A DNA stretch of 64,000 bases, taken from assembly GCA_040902895.1 (NCBI GenBank), contig JBBDWL010000116.1, forward strand, positions 18,717 to 82,716. The letters are read 5' to 3'. Origin of the DNA: JALYRV01 sp040902895 (GTDB lineage: Bacteria; Acidobacteriota; Vicinamibacteria; Vicinamibacterales; SCN-69-37). Shown here in pieces: positions 63,727-64,000 of the stretch (position 1 is its first letter; every line of letters starts with the position of its first letter). The notes beneath the pieces were generated by a model. The model worked only from the letters and a program-made list of their open reading frames with translations. It did no database searches and was not told the origin of the DNA. The translations under genes and the position numbers were made by a program.

Positions 63727-64000
63727 TTGCGGTCATTCGGCCGCTGTCCGATGCGGATCGTGACCAGGCCGCCCGGCTGGCCGAGGATTTTTCGCCGCGC
63801 ATCGAGTGCGGCGCCTCCGGCGTCGCGCTCGATGCTTCGGGATTGTCGCGTCTGTTCGGCACGGCCGAGGGTCTTGCGCGCGAGCTGCTGCAGCAGGCCG
63901 CCGCGCGCGGCCTTCAGGTGCGCGTGGCCGTGGCGGCCACGCGCACCGCCGCGGCGCTGATCGCGGCAGATGGCGAAAATGGGGACGGGGGTGTTTTTTT
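63723..64000 (+). CDS. imuB: ImuB-like Y-family polymerase homologue (3' partial)
   Basis: The ATG at 63723 overlaps the imuA stop. Visible residues include VALDASGLSRLFGTAEGL and VRVAVAATRTAAALIA, which match the DinB/ImuB palm region. The N terminus is shorter than in typical ImuB and lacks the usual first strand. Near the window end the frame reads into a G-rich stretch and T-run (63977-64000) unlike ImuB, which may be a repeat insertion. Confidence 0.75.
   Translation, partial: MIAVIRPLSDADRDQAARLAEDFSPRIECGASGVALDASGLSRLFGTAEGLARELLQQAAARGLQVRVAVAATRTAAALIAADGENGDGGVF

Overview
The window is high-GC bacterial DNA with dense coding. Most neighbouring genes are coupled by GTGA, ATGA or TGATG stop/start overlaps. 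The gene content suggests an acidobacterium, probably class Vicinamibacteria: an aerotolerance-type MoxR/DUF58/BatA/DUF4175-like operon with DUF4159, Oar-like TonB receptors with an N-terminal carboxypeptidase-regulatory-like domain, an orphan MacB-like permease, and a DUF5117-type zinc protease. The taxon is inferred from gene content, not from a marker gene.

Layout. 1-1625: end of a probable phenolic-lipid (srsBC-like) operon. 1717-15765: a long co-directional envelope operon of TPR-peptidase, DUF4159, MoxR, DUF58, two VWA membrane proteins around a DUF4175-like coiled-coil protein, and a caspase-fold protein lacking its cysteine. 15786-19223: zinc ribbon, FHA-GAF-SpoIIE phosphatase, small membrane protein and a LeuA-like enzyme. 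19299-21765 (minus): M28 peptidase, citrate synthase, YacG. 21844-24261: lone permease. 24268-35617: a phosphate and polyphosphate block (ppx, two thymidylate-kinase-like proteins, pstSCAB-phoU, CHAD, SixA, a porin, glgC). 35727-43211: a patchy region of orphan regulators, three related small ribbon-helix-helix-like proteins, a PAS fragment, receiver remnants, a histidine kinase and an OmpR-type regulator. 43431-43530: an assembly gap. 43694-51111: Oar-like receptor, DUF47-Pit transporter, PhoR-PhoB. 51370-55802: glycine-zipper lipoprotein, then an exported CbiX-like protein, TonB receptor and CHRD protein. 55820-57210: a selenocysteine peroxiredoxin/DsbD-alpha fusion and a fluoride channel. 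57296-62848: zinc protease, YHS protein, GT-C mannosyltransferase, MFS exporter. 62902-64000: imuA and the start of imuB.

How the genes work together. Phosphate is the main theme. High-affinity uptake (Pst), low-affinity uptake (DUF47-Pit), the PhoRB sensor pair, polyphosphate hydrolysis (Ppx), a polyphosphate-binding CHAD protein and a candidate outer-membrane porin all lie within 27 kb. Five intergenic sites carry direct repeats of a TTWACA-like hexamer at exactly 11-bp spacing, the geometry of PhoB/PhoP boxes; one is five perfect 11-mers in tandem. This points to a Pho regulon that may also include a small unknown protein at 42310 and a TPR peptidase at 1717.

The strongest single observation is at 55820-56839, where an in-frame TGA sits exactly at the first position of a redox CPYC-type motif and is followed by a perfect hairpin at bSECIS distance. 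This makes it a likely selenoprotein that standard gene calling would split. Other points of note are a dispersed GC-rich hairpin repeat (three copies, one inserted in frame in imuA), a probable CTG start codon, and a 55-bp duplication flanking the run of Ns that marks it as a likely spurious gap.
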